A stretch of DNA of 64,000 nucleotides from Actinomadura livida (GTDB taxonomy: Bacteria; Actinomycetota; Actinomycetes; Streptosporangiales; Streptosporangiaceae): assembly GCF_014648675.1 (NCBI RefSeq), contig NZ_BMRO01000001.1:469560-533559 (forward strand), read 5' to 3'. Positions 49,682-58,858 of this stretch are shown here, piece by piece. The translations under genes and the position numbers were made by a program. The notes below the pieces were generated by a model. The model saw only the letters and a list, made by a program, of their open reading frames with translations, made no database searches and was not told where the DNA came from. Position 1 is the stretch's first letter; every line of letters begins with the position of its first letter.

Positions 49682-50839
49682 ATGGCCGAGACCGCCCAGT
49701 CGACCGGCAGGGCCGCGCCGGGCCGCAACCGCGGCAAGCCCGGCGCCCCGCGCCCGAGGAGCACCGCGTCGTCGCCCCGGAGCACCGCACCGTCCAAGAC
49801 CGCCGCGTCGGACAGGCCGGCCCGTCCCGCGGCGGACGCCGAGACGCTCGTCGGCTACTACCGGCGGATGCTGCTGATCCGGCGGTTCGAGGAGCGGGCC
49901 GCCCGCGCCTACACCGAGGCGAAGATCGGCGGCTACTGCCACCTGAACCTCGGCGAGGAGGCCACGGTCGTCGGGCTGATGGCGGCGCTGCGCCCCACCG
50001 ACTACCTCTTCACCAACTACCGCGATCACGGGTACGCGATCGCGAAGGGCATCGGCGCCGACCGGGTCATGGCCGAGCTCTACGGCCGCTCCGACGGCGT
50101 CTCCAAGGGCTGGGGCGGTTCGATGCACCTGTTCGACGCCGAGACGCGGATGCTCGGCGGGTACGGCATCGTCGGCGGGCAGGTCCCCCTCGCGACCGGC
50201 GCGGCCCTGGCCGTGGCGTACAAGGGCGGCGACGAGGTCGTCATGTGCCAGATGGGCGACGGGACGGCCGCGATCGGCGCGTTCCACGAGTCGCTGAACA
50301 TCGCGGCCCTCTGGGACCTCCCGGTCGTCTTCGTCATCGTCAACAACGGGCTGGGCATGGGCACGACCGTGGAGAAGTCGTCCGCGGAGCCCGAGCTGTA
50401 CCGGCGCGGCGCCGCCTACCGGATGGAGAGCGCCCGCGTGGACGGCACCGACGTGGTCGCCGTCCGGGACGCCGCCCGCACCGCCGTCGAGCGCGCCCGC
50501 ACCGAGCGCAGGCCCTACCTGCTGGAGACCACCAGCCCCCGGCTGAAGGGCCACTCGGTGGTCGACCCGGCCCGCTACCGGTCAAAGGAGGAGAAGGAGG
50601 CCCTCAAGGCCGCCGACCCCCTGGCCCGCATGGCGCTGGAGCTGGAAGAGGCCGGGATCCTCTCGCTGGACGAGCGCGACCGGCTCGACGCGGAGGTCAG
50701 GGCCGAGATCGACGCCGCGGCCGCGTTCGCCGACGCGAGCCCCGAGCCCGACGTGTCGACGCTGTTCGACTACACCTACGCCACCCCGGTCCCGGGCGAG
50801 CTCCGCCGGCTCCCCGCCGACCCCGTATTCGGTTCCTGA
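49682..50839 (+). CDS. pdhA: Pyruvate/2-oxoacid dehydrogenase E1 component, alpha subunit
   Basis: A 385-residue ThDP-dependent E1-alpha subunit with a roughly 45-residue disordered Pro/Ser/Arg N-terminus. The ThDP motif GDGTAAIGAFHESLNIA...NN is present, as are RRMLLIRRFEERAARAYTEA, HLNLGEEATVVGL and GWGGSMHLF. It acts with E1-beta to decarboxylate a 2-oxoacid and load the lipoyl group of E2. GAGGAGAG is upstream. The specific acid (pyruvate, acetoin or branched-chain) cannot be fixed from sequence; the GGSMHLF type is common in PDH and acetoin dehydrogenases. Confidence 0.9.
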   Translation: MAETAQSTGRAAPGRNRGKPGAPRPRSTASSPRSTAPSKTAASDRPARPAADAETLVGYYRRMLLIRRFEERAARAYTEAKIGGYCHLNLGEEATVVGLMAALRPTDYLFTNYRDHGYAIAKGIGADRVMAELYGRSDGVSKGWGGSMHLFDAETRMLGGYGIVGGQVPLATGAALAVAYKGGDEVVMCQMGDGTAAIGAFHESLNIAALWDLPVVFVIVNNGLGMGTTVEKSSAEPELYRRGAAYRMESARVDGTDVVAVRDAARTAVERARTERRPYLLETTSPRLKGHSVVDPARYRSKEEKEALKAADPLARMALELEEAGILSLDERDRLDAEVRAEIDAAAAFADASPEPDVSTLFDYTYATPVPGELRRLPADPVFGS

Positions 50840-50850
50840 GGAGCGCGTCC

Positions 50851-51891
50851 ATGGCAACGATGACCTACCGCCAGGCCCTCCGGGACACCCTGCGCGCCGA
50901 GATGCTCAGGGACGGCGACGTGTTCCTGATCGGCGAGGAGATCGGCCTCTTCGAGGGCTCCTACAAGATCACCGAGGGGCTGCTGGAGGAGTTCGGGGAG
51001 CGCCGCGTCCGCGACACCCCGATCGCCGAGGAGGGCTTCGTCGGCACCGCGATCGGCGCCGCGATGCTCGGCCTGCGGCCGGTCGTGGAGCTCATGACGA
51101 TCAACTTCTCGCTGCTGGCGCTGGACCAGATCGTCAACCACGCCGCGAAGATCTACGGCATGTTCGGCGGGCAGTCGAGCGTCCCGATGGTGATCCGCAC
51201 CCCGGGCGGCGGCGGGCAGCAACTCGGCGCCACCCACTCGCAGAACGTCGAGCTGTTCTACTCGTTCATCCCCGGCCTGAAGGTCGTCGCGCCGTCGACG
51301 CCCGCCGAGGCGTCCGCGATGCTGAAGGCCGCGATCCGCGACGACGACCCGGTGCTGTTCCTGGAGAACCTCTCCCTCTACAACACCAAGGGCGAGGTGC
51401 CCGCGATCGAGGACGTCGAGCCCGCCGAGATCGGCCGCGCCGCCGTCACCCGGCCCGGCACCGACATCACGATCATCGGCTACTCCCGGATGGCCCGCGT
51501 CGCCATGGAGGTCGCCGAGACCCTCGCGGCGGAGGGCGTGTCCGCCGAGGTCGTGGACCTGCGCAGCCTGCGCCCCCTCGACCGGCGGACGGTCGTGGAG
51601 TCCGTCCGCAAGACCGGCTCCGCCGTGGTCGCCGAGGACGACTGGCTCACCTACGGCATCGGCGCCGAGATCGCCGCCACCATCCAGGAGGGCGCGTTCG
51701 ACTGGCTGGACGCCCCGGTCCGCCGGGTCGCGATGGCCGAGGTTCCGCTGCCCTACGCCAAGTCCCTGGAGACGGCGGCGCTGCCGTCCGCCGGCTCGCT
51801 GCTCGCCGCCGTCCGCGACACGCTCCGCGCGACCGGCCGCGGACCGGGGACGACACCCGCACCGCCGCGACCCCTGGAGCCCGCGTCATGA
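50851..51891 (+). CDS. pdhB: Pyruvate/2-oxoacid dehydrogenase E1 component, beta subunit
   Basis: A 346-residue E1-beta subunit: GDVFLIGEEIGLFEGSYKIT, DTPIAEEGFVGTAIGAAMLG, ELMTINFSLLALDQIVNHAA and PGGGGQQLGATHSQNVE are characteristic, as is the C-terminal AEVVDLRSLRPLD. It follows pdhA by 11 bases with GAGGAG before the ATG and overlaps the E2 gene by four bases. It forms the alpha2-beta2 E1 with the preceding gene product. Confidence 0.92.
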   Translation: MATMTYRQALRDTLRAEMLRDGDVFLIGEEIGLFEGSYKITEGLLEEFGERRVRDTPIAEEGFVGTAIGAAMLGLRPVVELMTINFSLLALDQIVNHAAKIYGMFGGQSSVPMVIRTPGGGGQQLGATHSQNVELFYSFIPGLKVVAPSTPAEASAMLKAAIRDDDPVLFLENLSLYNTKGEVPAIEDVEPAEIGRAAVTRPGTDITIIGYSRMARVAMEVAETLAAEGVSAEVVDLRSLRPLDRRTVVESVRKTGSAVVAEDDWLTYGIGAEIAATIQEGAFDWLDAPVRRVAMAEVPLPYAKSLETAALPSAGSLLAAVRDTLRATGRGPGTTPAPPRPLEPAS

Positions 51892-53165
51892 CCGAGATCC
51901 TCATGCCCCGCCTCTCCGACACCATGGAGGAGGGCGTCATCAGCTCCTGGCAGAAGCAGCCCGGGGACGAGATCGCGGTCGGCGACGTCATCGTGGACAT
52001 CGAGACCGACAAGGCGGTCATGGAGTTCGAGGCGTACGAGGCCGGCGTCCTCGACAAGATCCTCGTGGCCGAGGGCGAGTCCGCCGCGATCGGCGCCCCC
52101 ATCGCGGTGATCACCCCCGCGGGCGGCGCGCGGCCCGCGGCCCCCGCCGAAACCGCCGCCGAGGCCGCGCCGGAACCGGCCGCCGCGCAGGCGCCCGAAC
52201 CCGAACCCGCCGCCGAGCCGGACCCGGCGCCCGCCGCGGCTCCCGGGCGCGCCACCGGCGCGTCGCGTCCGCCGTCGTCGCCGCTCGCGCGCCGGCTGGC
52301 CCGCGACCACGGCATCGACCTGGCGGCGCTGCACGGCTCCGGGCCGGGCGGGCGGATCATCCGCGCCGACATCGAGGCCGCCGTCCGCGCCGGCGCTCCC
52401 GCACCCGCACCCGCCCAACCGGCCGCCCAACCGGCCGCGCAGCCGCAGCCGGCCCCGACCGTGCGGGCGCAGGCCGCGGACTCCGACGTCGAGGCCGTCC
52501 CGCTCAACCGCTTCCGCAAGGTCGCGGCCAAGCGCCTCACGCAGAGCAAGCGCGACGCCCCGCACTTCTACCTGAACCGCGAGGTGGACGCCGAACCGCT
52601 CCTCGCCTTCCGCGCCACGCTCAACGAGGCGCTCGCCCCGGCCAAGGTCAGCGTCAACGACCTGATCGTGAAGGCCGCGGCGACCGCGCTCACCGAGCAC
52701 CCGGCCGTGAACGTCTCCTACACCGAGGAGGACCTGCTCTTCCACAAGCGGGTGAACGTGGGCGTCGCGGTGGCCGTCGAGGACGGCCTGCTCGTCCCCG
52801 TGATCAAGGACGCGGACCGCAAGAGCGTGTCGCGGATCGGGCGGGAGACCCGCGAGCTGGCCGGCAAGGCCCGCGACGGGAAGCTGACGCCCCAGGAGAT
52901 GAGCGGCGGCACGTTCAGCGTCAGCAACCTGGGCATGTTCGGCGTCGACTCGTTCGCCGCGGTGATCAACCCGCCGGAGGCCGCGATCCTGGCGGTGGGC
53001 GCCGTCCGCGACGAGCCGGTCGTCCGCGACGGCCAGGTCGTCCCGGGCAAGCGCATGGCGCTGACCCTGTCGGTCGACCACCGCGCCACGGACGGCGCGA
53101 CCGCCGCCCGGTTCCTGGACCGGCTGGCGGCCCTCCTGCGGAACCCGCTGCTCATCGTCGCCTAG
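51888..53165 (+). CDS. pdhC: Dihydrolipoamide acyltransferase (E2)
   Basis: A 425-residue E2. An N-terminal lipoyl domain with the lipoylated Lys in IETDKAVMEFEA (about residue 44) is followed by a long Ala/Pro/Glu linker, an E3/E1-binding domain (SPLARRLARDHGIDLAALHG) and the acyltransferase domain with catalytic DHRATDG near the C-terminus. It starts in an ATGA overlap with E1-beta. No E3 (lipoamide dehydrogenase) gene follows, so the complex must use an E3 encoded elsewhere. Confidence 0.92.
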   Translation: MTEILMPRLSDTMEEGVISSWQKQPGDEIAVGDVIVDIETDKAVMEFEAYEAGVLDKILVAEGESAAIGAPIAVITPAGGARPAAPAETAAEAAPEPAAAQAPEPEPAAEPDPAPAAAPGRATGASRPPSSPLARRLARDHGIDLAALHGSGPGGRIIRADIEAAVRAGAPAPAPAQPAAQPAAQPQPAPTVRAQAADSDVEAVPLNRFRKVAAKRLTQSKRDAPHFYLNREVDAEPLLAFRATLNEALAPAKVSVNDLIVKAAATALTEHPAVNVSYTEEDLLFHKRVNVGVAVAVEDGLLVPVIKDADRKSVSRIGRETRELAGKARDGKLTPQEMSGGTFSVSNLGMFGVDSFAAVINPPEAAILAVGAVRDEPVVRDGQVVPGKRMALTLSVDHRATDGATAARFLDRLAALLRNPLLIVA

Positions 53166-53218
53166 GGCCCCGGCCGGCCTCCGCCGCGAGGCCGGCCGGG
53201 CTGGTGAAGAATGTCCCG

Positions 53219-53767
53219 ATGGAGTTCTTCTGCTACCACCGCGACCGGCCCGGCTCGGGGGAACTGCGCCGCGAGATGCTGGAGGAGCACTGGTCCTACA
53301 TGGACCGGTACGCGGCCGAGCTGATCGCCCGCGGCCCGACCTTCGCGCCCGGCGGCGACACGCTCACCGGCAGCGTGCACATCGTCGACCTGCCGGACCC
53401 CGCCGCCGCCCGCGCGTTCGCCTTCGACGAGCCCTGCTACCAGGCCGGGGCGTACCGGGACGTGCTGCTGCGCCGCTGGCGCAACGCCCTCGGCCGCACG
53501 ATGTGGGACTTCCCCGGCGACCGGACGGGCGGCGACCGGTACCTGGTGCTCGGCCTCGGCGCGGGCCGGCCCGCCGACCTCGCCGTCCCGGCCGACCGGG
53601 ACGAGCTGATCGCCTACGGTCCGCTCCTCTCCGACGACGGCACGGCCTGGCTGGGCACGGCGGCCCTGCTCCGGGCACCGGACCCGGACAAGGCCCGCAG
53701 CGTCCTGACCCCTGGCGCCTATGCGGACGTCGAGGTCCACGCCTGGGAGTTCGGCGGCCGCCGCTGA
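53219..53767 (+). CDS. YCII-domain protein
   Basis: A 182-residue protein. The first 90 residues form a YCII domain (FFCYHRDRPGSGELRREMLE; HWSYMDRYAAELIARGPTFA; FAFDEPCYQAGAYRDV) with the family's His and Asp. The second half (RYLVLGLGAGRPADLAVPAD) looks like a degenerate repeat of the same ferredoxin-like fold. The function of YCII proteins is poorly known. I chose the ATG at 53219; a GTG at 53204 is also in frame. It is 53 bases after the E2 gene and may be co-transcribed. Confidence 0.8.
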   Translation: MEFFCYHRDRPGSGELRREMLEEHWSYMDRYAAELIARGPTFAPGGDTLTGSVHIVDLPDPAAARAFAFDEPCYQAGAYRDVLLRRWRNALGRTMWDFPGDRTGGDRYLVLGLGAGRPADLAVPADRDELIAYGPLLSDDGTAWLGTAALLRAPDPDKARSVLTPGAYADVEVHAWEFGGRR

Positions 53768-53959
53768 CGGACCGCGGCGCCGCAGGCGGCTCCGGATGGC
53801 CGTATCCGGCCACCGACCAATCAGGGGGCGGCCGGGCCGCGAAGTAACGGCGGGCATGGCGAAGAAACCGGTCGAACCCGGGGTCGCGGCGGACGTTGCC
53901 CAGCGCCGAGAGAAACGGCGCCGCCGCGGCGGGGGTCCGGGGGCCGGCAGGGGTCCACA

Positions 53960-55498
53960 ATGCCGACACTTCATCCGTCCAGGACGCGGATCGCCGCGCT
54001 GGTGGCCGCCGGGGGCGTGCTGCTGGCTGGCGGGTTCGCGGGGCTCGCGCCCGAGCGGGGCGCCGCGTCCAGCCACCGCGAGGCGCCGCTCGTCTCCGGG
54101 CAGCCGCAGTACGACAACACCGACGTGTACGCGTTCGTCAGTCCCGACAGGCCGGACACGACGACGCTGATCGCGAACTTCATCCCGTTGCAGGAGCCCG
54201 CGGGCGGGCCCACCTTCTACAAGTTCGCCCGGGACGCCGCCTACGACCTCAACATCGACAACAACGGCGACTCACTGGCCGACCTCACGTACCGGTTCGA
54301 GTTCCACGACCGGCTGAAGAACGACAAGACGTTCCTCTACAACACGGGGCCGGTGACGAGTCTCGACGACCCTGACCTCAACTTCACGCAGACCTACGAC
54401 CTGACGCTGATCCGGCGGGTGGACGGCAACGTGCACGGCACCCGCAAGATCGCGCAGGGCGCGCCGGTGGCGCCGTCCAACGTGGGCCGGGCGTCCATGC
54501 CGGACTACGCGAAGCTGCGCGCGCAGGCGGTCCGGCCGCTGGGCGACGGGACGGCGGCGTTCGCCGGGCAGGCCGACGACTCGTTCTTCCTGGACCTGCG
54601 GGTGTTCGACCTGCTGTACGGGGCGAACCTCAAGGAGGTCGGCAACGACACCCTGAGCGGCTACAACGTCAACACCGTCGCCGTCCAGGTGCCCACCCGG
54701 CAGCTGGTGCGGAACGGCGACCCGGTGATCGGGGTCAACTCGACGGTGCAGCGGCGCAACGCGGCGGGCGGCCACACGCAGGTGTCGCGGCTCGGGAGCC
54801 CGCTGGTGAACGAGGTGGTCGTCCCGCGCGGGAAGAAGGACACGTTCAACGCGTCCAGCCCGTGGCACGACGCGCAGTTCGCCGGGTTCGTCACCGACCC
54901 GGAGCTGCCGAAGCTGATCGAGCAGATCTACAAGATCCCGGCGCCGCCCGGCCCGCGCGACGACCTGGTCCAGGCGTACCTGACCGGCGTGCCGGGCCTG
55001 AACAAGCCGCGGAACGTCCGGCCGGCGGAGCTGCTCCGGCTGAACACCTCGATCAAGCCGGTCGCGAACCCGGACCGGCTCGGGGTCCTCGGCGGCGACA
55101 AGGCGGGCTTCCCGAACGGGCGGCGGCTCACCGACGACGTCGTCGACATCTCGCTGCAGGCCGTCGAGGGCGAGTTGCTCGGCAAGAAGAACGACCTGGG
55201 CGACGCCGTCAACGCCAACGACCGCGAGTTCGGGAGCACCTTCCCGTACGTCGCGCAGCCGCACTCCGGGTCGGACGTGCGGGGCGCGAGGAGCGGCGCG
55301 GCGAAGGCCGGGGCCAAGGGGAAGGACGGCGAGACCGTCAACCTCCTCAACGCCGGCGCGGTCGAGGACGCCGCGGGCGACGAGGGGTCCGGCGTGCCCG
55401 GCCTGGTGCCGATCGCGGCGGGGTCCGGCGTCGTGGCGTTCCTGGCGACTTGCGGGCTGCTGTGGTGGCGGCGCCGGCCGGGACGGCTCGGCGGCTGA
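53960..55498 (+). CDS. DUF4331 domain secreted, membrane-anchored protein
   Basis: A 512-residue exported protein: signal peptide (IAALVAAGGVLLAGGFAGLA), then DUF4331 with its typical opening ASSHREAPLVSGQPQYDNTD and repeated Asp/Asn-rich blocks (NIDNNGDSLADLTYRFEF). A C-terminal membrane helix (PIAAGSGVVAFLATCGLLWW) with a basic end anchors it. No enzymatic role is established. It is the first gene of a five-gene unit with TPR, NicO, ECF sigma and anti-sigma genes. The preceding 192-base gap shows no clear promoter motif. Confidence 0.87.
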   Translation: MPTLHPSRTRIAALVAAGGVLLAGGFAGLAPERGAASSHREAPLVSGQPQYDNTDVYAFVSPDRPDTTTLIANFIPLQEPAGGPTFYKFARDAAYDLNIDNNGDSLADLTYRFEFHDRLKNDKTFLYNTGPVTSLDDPDLNFTQTYDLTLIRRVDGNVHGTRKIAQGAPVAPSNVGRASMPDYAKLRAQAVRPLGDGTAAFAGQADDSFFLDLRVFDLLYGANLKEVGNDTLSGYNVNTVAVQVPTRQLVRNGDPVIGVNSTVQRRNAAGGHTQVSRLGSPLVNEVVVPRGKKDTFNASSPWHDAQFAGFVTDPELPKLIEQIYKIPAPPGPRDDLVQAYLTGVPGLNKPRNVRPAELLRLNTSIKPVANPDRLGVLGGDKAGFPNGRRLTDDVVDISLQAVEGELLGKKNDLGDAVNANDREFGSTFPYVAQPHSGSDVRGARSGAAKAGAKGKDGETVNLLNAGAVEDAAGDEGSGVPGLVPIAAGSGVVAFLATCGLLWWRRRPGRLGG

Positions 55499-56835
55499 TG
55501 CGCTCCCTTCTCAGCAGGGCCCCGCTCGTCCGGGCCCTCGGCATCGGGGCCCCGGTGGCCGGTCTCGTCGCGGCGCTCACCCTCGGATCGGCGGTCGCCT
55601 TCGGCGGCCCGTCCGAGGCGCCCGCGGCGGCCGGCGCCGGGGCCCCGGCCGCGGGGATCGCGGGGCTGCAGCAGCGGCTCCGCGACCGGCCGCACGACGC
55701 CGCCGGGTGGGCCGCGCTCGGCCTCGCCTACGTGGAGGAGGCCCGGGTGACCGGGGACACCGCCTACTACCCGAAGGCCGACGCCGTGCTCCGCCGCTCC
55801 CTGCGGGAGGAGCCCGGCAACGCGGGTGCGCTGGAGGGACTCGGCGCCCTGGCGGCGGCGCGGCACGACTTCCACGGGGCGCTCCGGCACGCCGGCCGCG
55901 CGCTCGAGGCGAACCCGCTCGGGCAGCGGGCCGCGGCCGTCCGCGTGGACGCGCTCGTCGAACTCGGGCGCCTGGACCAGGCCCTCGGCGCCGCGCGGGC
56001 GGCGGACGCCGCGCGTCCTGGCATCCCGGTCTTCACGCGGCTCGCGTACGTGCGGGAGCTGCGAGGCGAGACCCGGGAGGCGCGGCGCGTGCTCGGGCTG
56101 GCCCGGGCCTCCGCGACCGATCGCGGCGACCTCGCCTACCTCGCGACACAGCTCGGCGAGCTGGCCTGGAACGACGGCGACCTCGGCCGGGCGGGCCGCG
56201 AGTACGCCGAGGCGCTGCGCCAGTCCCCCGGGCACGTCCCCGCCCTGGACGGACGCGCCCGCGTCCGCGCCGCGGAAGGCGACATCGAGGGTGCGCTCGC
56301 GGACCGGGCGGAGATCGTCCGGCGGCTGCCCCTCCCCCAGTACCTCACCGACTACGGGGAGCTGCTGGAATCGCGGGGGCGCGAGGACGAGGCGGAACGG
56401 CAGTACGCGGTCGCCACGGCGTGGACGCGGATCGCCGAGGCCAACGGCGTCGCCGCCGACCTGGAGACCGCGCTCTTCGAGAGCGACCACGGCGACCCGG
56501 AGGTCGCGCTGCGCGCGGCGCGGGCCGAGTACGACCGCCGCTGCCCGGACCGGAGGGCACGGCGGTGCGGCGTCCACGCGGCGGACGCGCTGGCCTGGGC
56601 CCTGCACGCCGCTGGACGTGACGAAGAGGCGCTGCGCTACGCGCGCCAGGCGACGGCGACCGGATACCGCCGCGCCCTGTTCCACTTCCACCGCGGAGTC
56701 ATCGAGAAGGCGCTCGGCAAGGACGCCGACGCCCGCCGCGACCTGGCCGAGTCGCTGCGCCGCAACCCGCGGTTCTCCCCGCTGCACGCACCCCGCGCCA
56801 AGGCCGCACTCGACGACCTGGGAGGCGCACCATGA
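55498..56835 (+). CDS. TPR-repeat protein with N-terminal membrane segment
   Basis: A 445-residue protein with an N-terminal hydrophobic segment (GAPVAGLVAALTLGSAVAFG) and then at least eight TPR-like helical pairs (DAAGWAALGLAYVEEARVTG; NAGALEGLGALAAARHDFHG; ALRYARQATATGYRRALFHF). TPR arrays are protein-interaction scaffolds. It starts within the DUF4331 stop (TGATG) and ends in an ATGA overlap with the NicO-like gene, so the three products are probably made together and may interact at the membrane. Confidence 0.85.
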   Translation: MRSLLSRAPLVRALGIGAPVAGLVAALTLGSAVAFGGPSEAPAAAGAGAPAAGIAGLQQRLRDRPHDAAGWAALGLAYVEEARVTGDTAYYPKADAVLRRSLREEPGNAGALEGLGALAAARHDFHGALRHAGRALEANPLGQRAAAVRVDALVELGRLDQALGAARAADAARPGIPVFTRLAYVRELRGETREARRVLGLARASATDRGDLAYLATQLGELAWNDGDLGRAGREYAEALRQSPGHVPALDGRARVRAAEGDIEGALADRAEIVRRLPLPQYLTDYGELLESRGREDEAERQYAVATAWTRIAEANGVAADLETALFESDHGDPEVALRAARAEYDRRCPDRRARRCGVHAADALAWALHAAGRDEEALRYARQATATGYRRALFHFHRGVIEKALGKDADARRDLAESLRRNPRFSPLHAPRAKAALDDLGGAP

Positions 56836-58208
56836 TCACCCTTGCGCTCGCGGCCGGGCTGCTGGCCGCGCATCCGCTGGGCAACTTCACCGTCAACCAC
56901 TACGACGGGCTCGTCGCGGCCCCGCACGAACTGCGGATCGACCACGTCGAGGACCTCGCGGAGATCCCCGCCGCGCAGACCCTCCCGGAGCTGGACACCG
57001 ACCGCGACGGCCGCCCGTCCGCCGCGGAACTGCGCGCCTGGGCGGACGGAGCCTGCCGGAAGGCGGCGGCGTCGATGCGCGTCACGGTGGACGGGCGGGC
57101 CGCGACCGCGTCCGTCCGGTCGGCCTCCGGCACCGCGCCGCGGGGCGAGGCCGGGCTGCCGACGCTGCGGGCCGAGTGCCGGATCACCGCACCGGCCGTG
57201 CCCGGGACGATCTCCTTCCGCGCGGCCGATCCGGGCGGCCGCATCGGCTGGCGGGAGATCACCGCGCGGGGCGACCGGATGACGGTGCGGGCGCCCGGCG
57301 TGCCCGCCGAGTCGCGCAGCCGGCGCCTCACCGCCTACCCGGAGGACGCGCTCTCCTCCCCGCCGGACCAGCGGTCCGCGTCACTCACCGTGCGGGAGGG
57401 CGGGCCCCCGCTCGCCGCCCCCGCGTCCGGCGGCTCCGAACGGCTCCTGCCGCGCGGATCCGACGGGCTCACCCAGCGGTTCACCTCCCTCGTCGCACGG
57501 CAGGACCTTACGCCGGGCTTCGCCCTGCTGGCCTTCCTCATCGCGATGGCCCTGGGGGCGCTGCACGCCCTGGCGCCCGGCCACGGCAAGACGATCATGG
57601 CGGCGCACGCCGTGGGCGCGGGGCGGCGCCCGGTGCGGGACGTCCTCGGGCTCGGACTGACGGTCACGCTGACCCACACCGCCGGGGTCCTCGTCCTCGG
57701 CCTGCTGGCGACGACCGGGACGCTTCTCGTGCCGGAGGCCCTGTTCTCCTGGCTCGGCGCGGCGGGCGGCGTCCTCGTCACGGCGGCGGGCGCGCTGCTG
57801 CTCCGGCGCGCCCTGCGCAACCGCCGCCACACCCACGCGCACACGCACACGCACACCCACGGGCACGGCCATGGGCACGGGCCCGCGGCCGGCGGGCGGC
57901 GCGGCGGGGTCGTGCTGATGGGGCTGGCGGGCGGCATGGTCCCGAGCCCGTCCGCGGTGGTCGTGCTGGTCGGCGGCGCGGCGATCGGCCGCGCGTGGTT
58001 CGGGGTGGTGCTCGTCCTGGCCTACGGGCTCGGCCTGGCGGCGGCGCTGGTCGCGGTCGGCCTCCTCGTGGTCGGCTCGGGGCGGGCCCTGACGCGGCGC
58101 ATTCTGGCCAAGCGGCCGCGCATTCCGTCCGGGATGATGCCTATCGGGACGTCCGCGACGGTCGTCGCCCTCGGAGTCGGGCTCACGCTGCGGAGCCTCG
58201 TCCTGTGA
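56832..58208 (+). CDS. NicO-family nickel/cobalt transporter-like membrane protein
   Basis: A 458-residue protein. The N-terminal 220 residues are an exported domain starting AAGLLAAHPLGNFTVNHYDG. The C-terminal half is a NicO/RcnA-like membrane domain: LHALAPGHGKTIMAAHAVGA is the signature metal-binding helix, a His-rich cytoplasmic loop (HTHAHTHTHTHGHGHGHG) follows, and GGMVPSPSAVVVLVGGAAIG is the second signature. Such proteins move Ni or Co. Co-occurrence with DUF4331 and TPR genes is unusual for a simple metal pump. It starts in an ATGA overlap with the TPR gene. Confidence 0.87.
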   Translation: MITLALAAGLLAAHPLGNFTVNHYDGLVAAPHELRIDHVEDLAEIPAAQTLPELDTDRDGRPSAAELRAWADGACRKAAASMRVTVDGRAATASVRSASGTAPRGEAGLPTLRAECRITAPAVPGTISFRAADPGGRIGWREITARGDRMTVRAPGVPAESRSRRLTAYPEDALSSPPDQRSASLTVREGGPPLAAPASGGSERLLPRGSDGLTQRFTSLVARQDLTPGFALLAFLIAMALGALHALAPGHGKTIMAAHAVGAGRRPVRDVLGLGLTVTLTHTAGVLVLGLLATTGTLLVPEALFSWLGAAGGVLVTAAGALLLRRALRNRRHTHAHTHTHTHGHGHGHGPAAGGRRGGVVLMGLAGGMVPSPSAVVVLVGGAAIGRAWFGVVLVLAYGLGLAAALVAVGLLVVGSGRALTRRILAKRPRIPSGMMPIGTSATVVALGVGLTLRSLVL

Positions 58209-58273
58209 GGCCCGATCCGAGCCGGCGCCGGACGCGCGGATCCGGGCGGGCGGCCCACCGAGGGGAGCAGGCC

Positions 58274-58858
58274 ATGCCGCCGGACACGAGACCGCCCGGG
58301 GACGGCACCCTGTCCGGGCAGGACGCCGACGCGCTGCTGCAGCGGACGGCGCGCGGCGACGAGCGCGCGTTCGAGCGGCTGTACGACGTGGTCGCCGCGC
58401 CCGTGCACGGGCTGGTGCGGCGGATCGTCCGCGATCCGGCGATGTCGGAGGAGGTGACCCAGGAGGTGATGATCGAGGTGTGGCGCACCGCGGCCCGCTA
58501 CGACCCGCGGCGCGGCGGCGCACCGGCCTGGATCATGACGATCGCGCACCGCCGGGCCGTGGACCGGGTCCGCCGCGAGCAGGCGGCGGGCGAGCGGGAG
58601 GCGGCGGCGGGGCAGGGGCCGGGCGCGTCCCACGACCCGGTCGGCGAGCGGGTCGAGGCGCGGCTGGAGCACGAGCGGGTCCGCCGCTGCCTCGGGACGC
58701 TGACCCGCCTGCAGCGCGAGACGGTGACGCTCGCCTACTACGGCGGGCATTCCTACCGGGAGGTGGCCCGGCTGGTGGGCGCGCCGCCGAACACCGTCCG
58801 GACCCGGATGCGCGACGGGATCATCCGGCTGCGCGACTGCCTGGGGGTGGAACGATGA
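58274..58858 (+). CDS. ECF RNA polymerase sigma factor (SigK-like)
   Basis: A 194-residue ECF sigma factor. Region 2 spans ERAFERLYDVVAAPVHGLVR, VTQEVMIEVWRTAARYDP and AWIMTIAHRRAVDRVRRE. Region 4 spans LTRLQRETVTLAYYGGHSYR and VARLVGAPPNTVRTRMRDGI. Its ATG follows GAGGGGAGC. It overlaps the anti-sigma gene by ATGA, the usual stoichiometric arrangement. It probably directs transcription of its own operon, including the DUF4331/TPR/NicO genes, though no -35/-10 pair is assigned. Confidence 0.92.
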   Translation: MPPDTRPPGDGTLSGQDADALLQRTARGDERAFERLYDVVAAPVHGLVRRIVRDPAMSEEVTQEVMIEVWRTAARYDPRRGGAPAWIMTIAHRRAVDRVRREQAAGEREAAAGQGPGASHDPVGERVEARLEHERVRRCLGTLTRLQRETVTLAYYGGHSYREVARLVGAPPNTVRTRMRDGIIRLRDCLGVER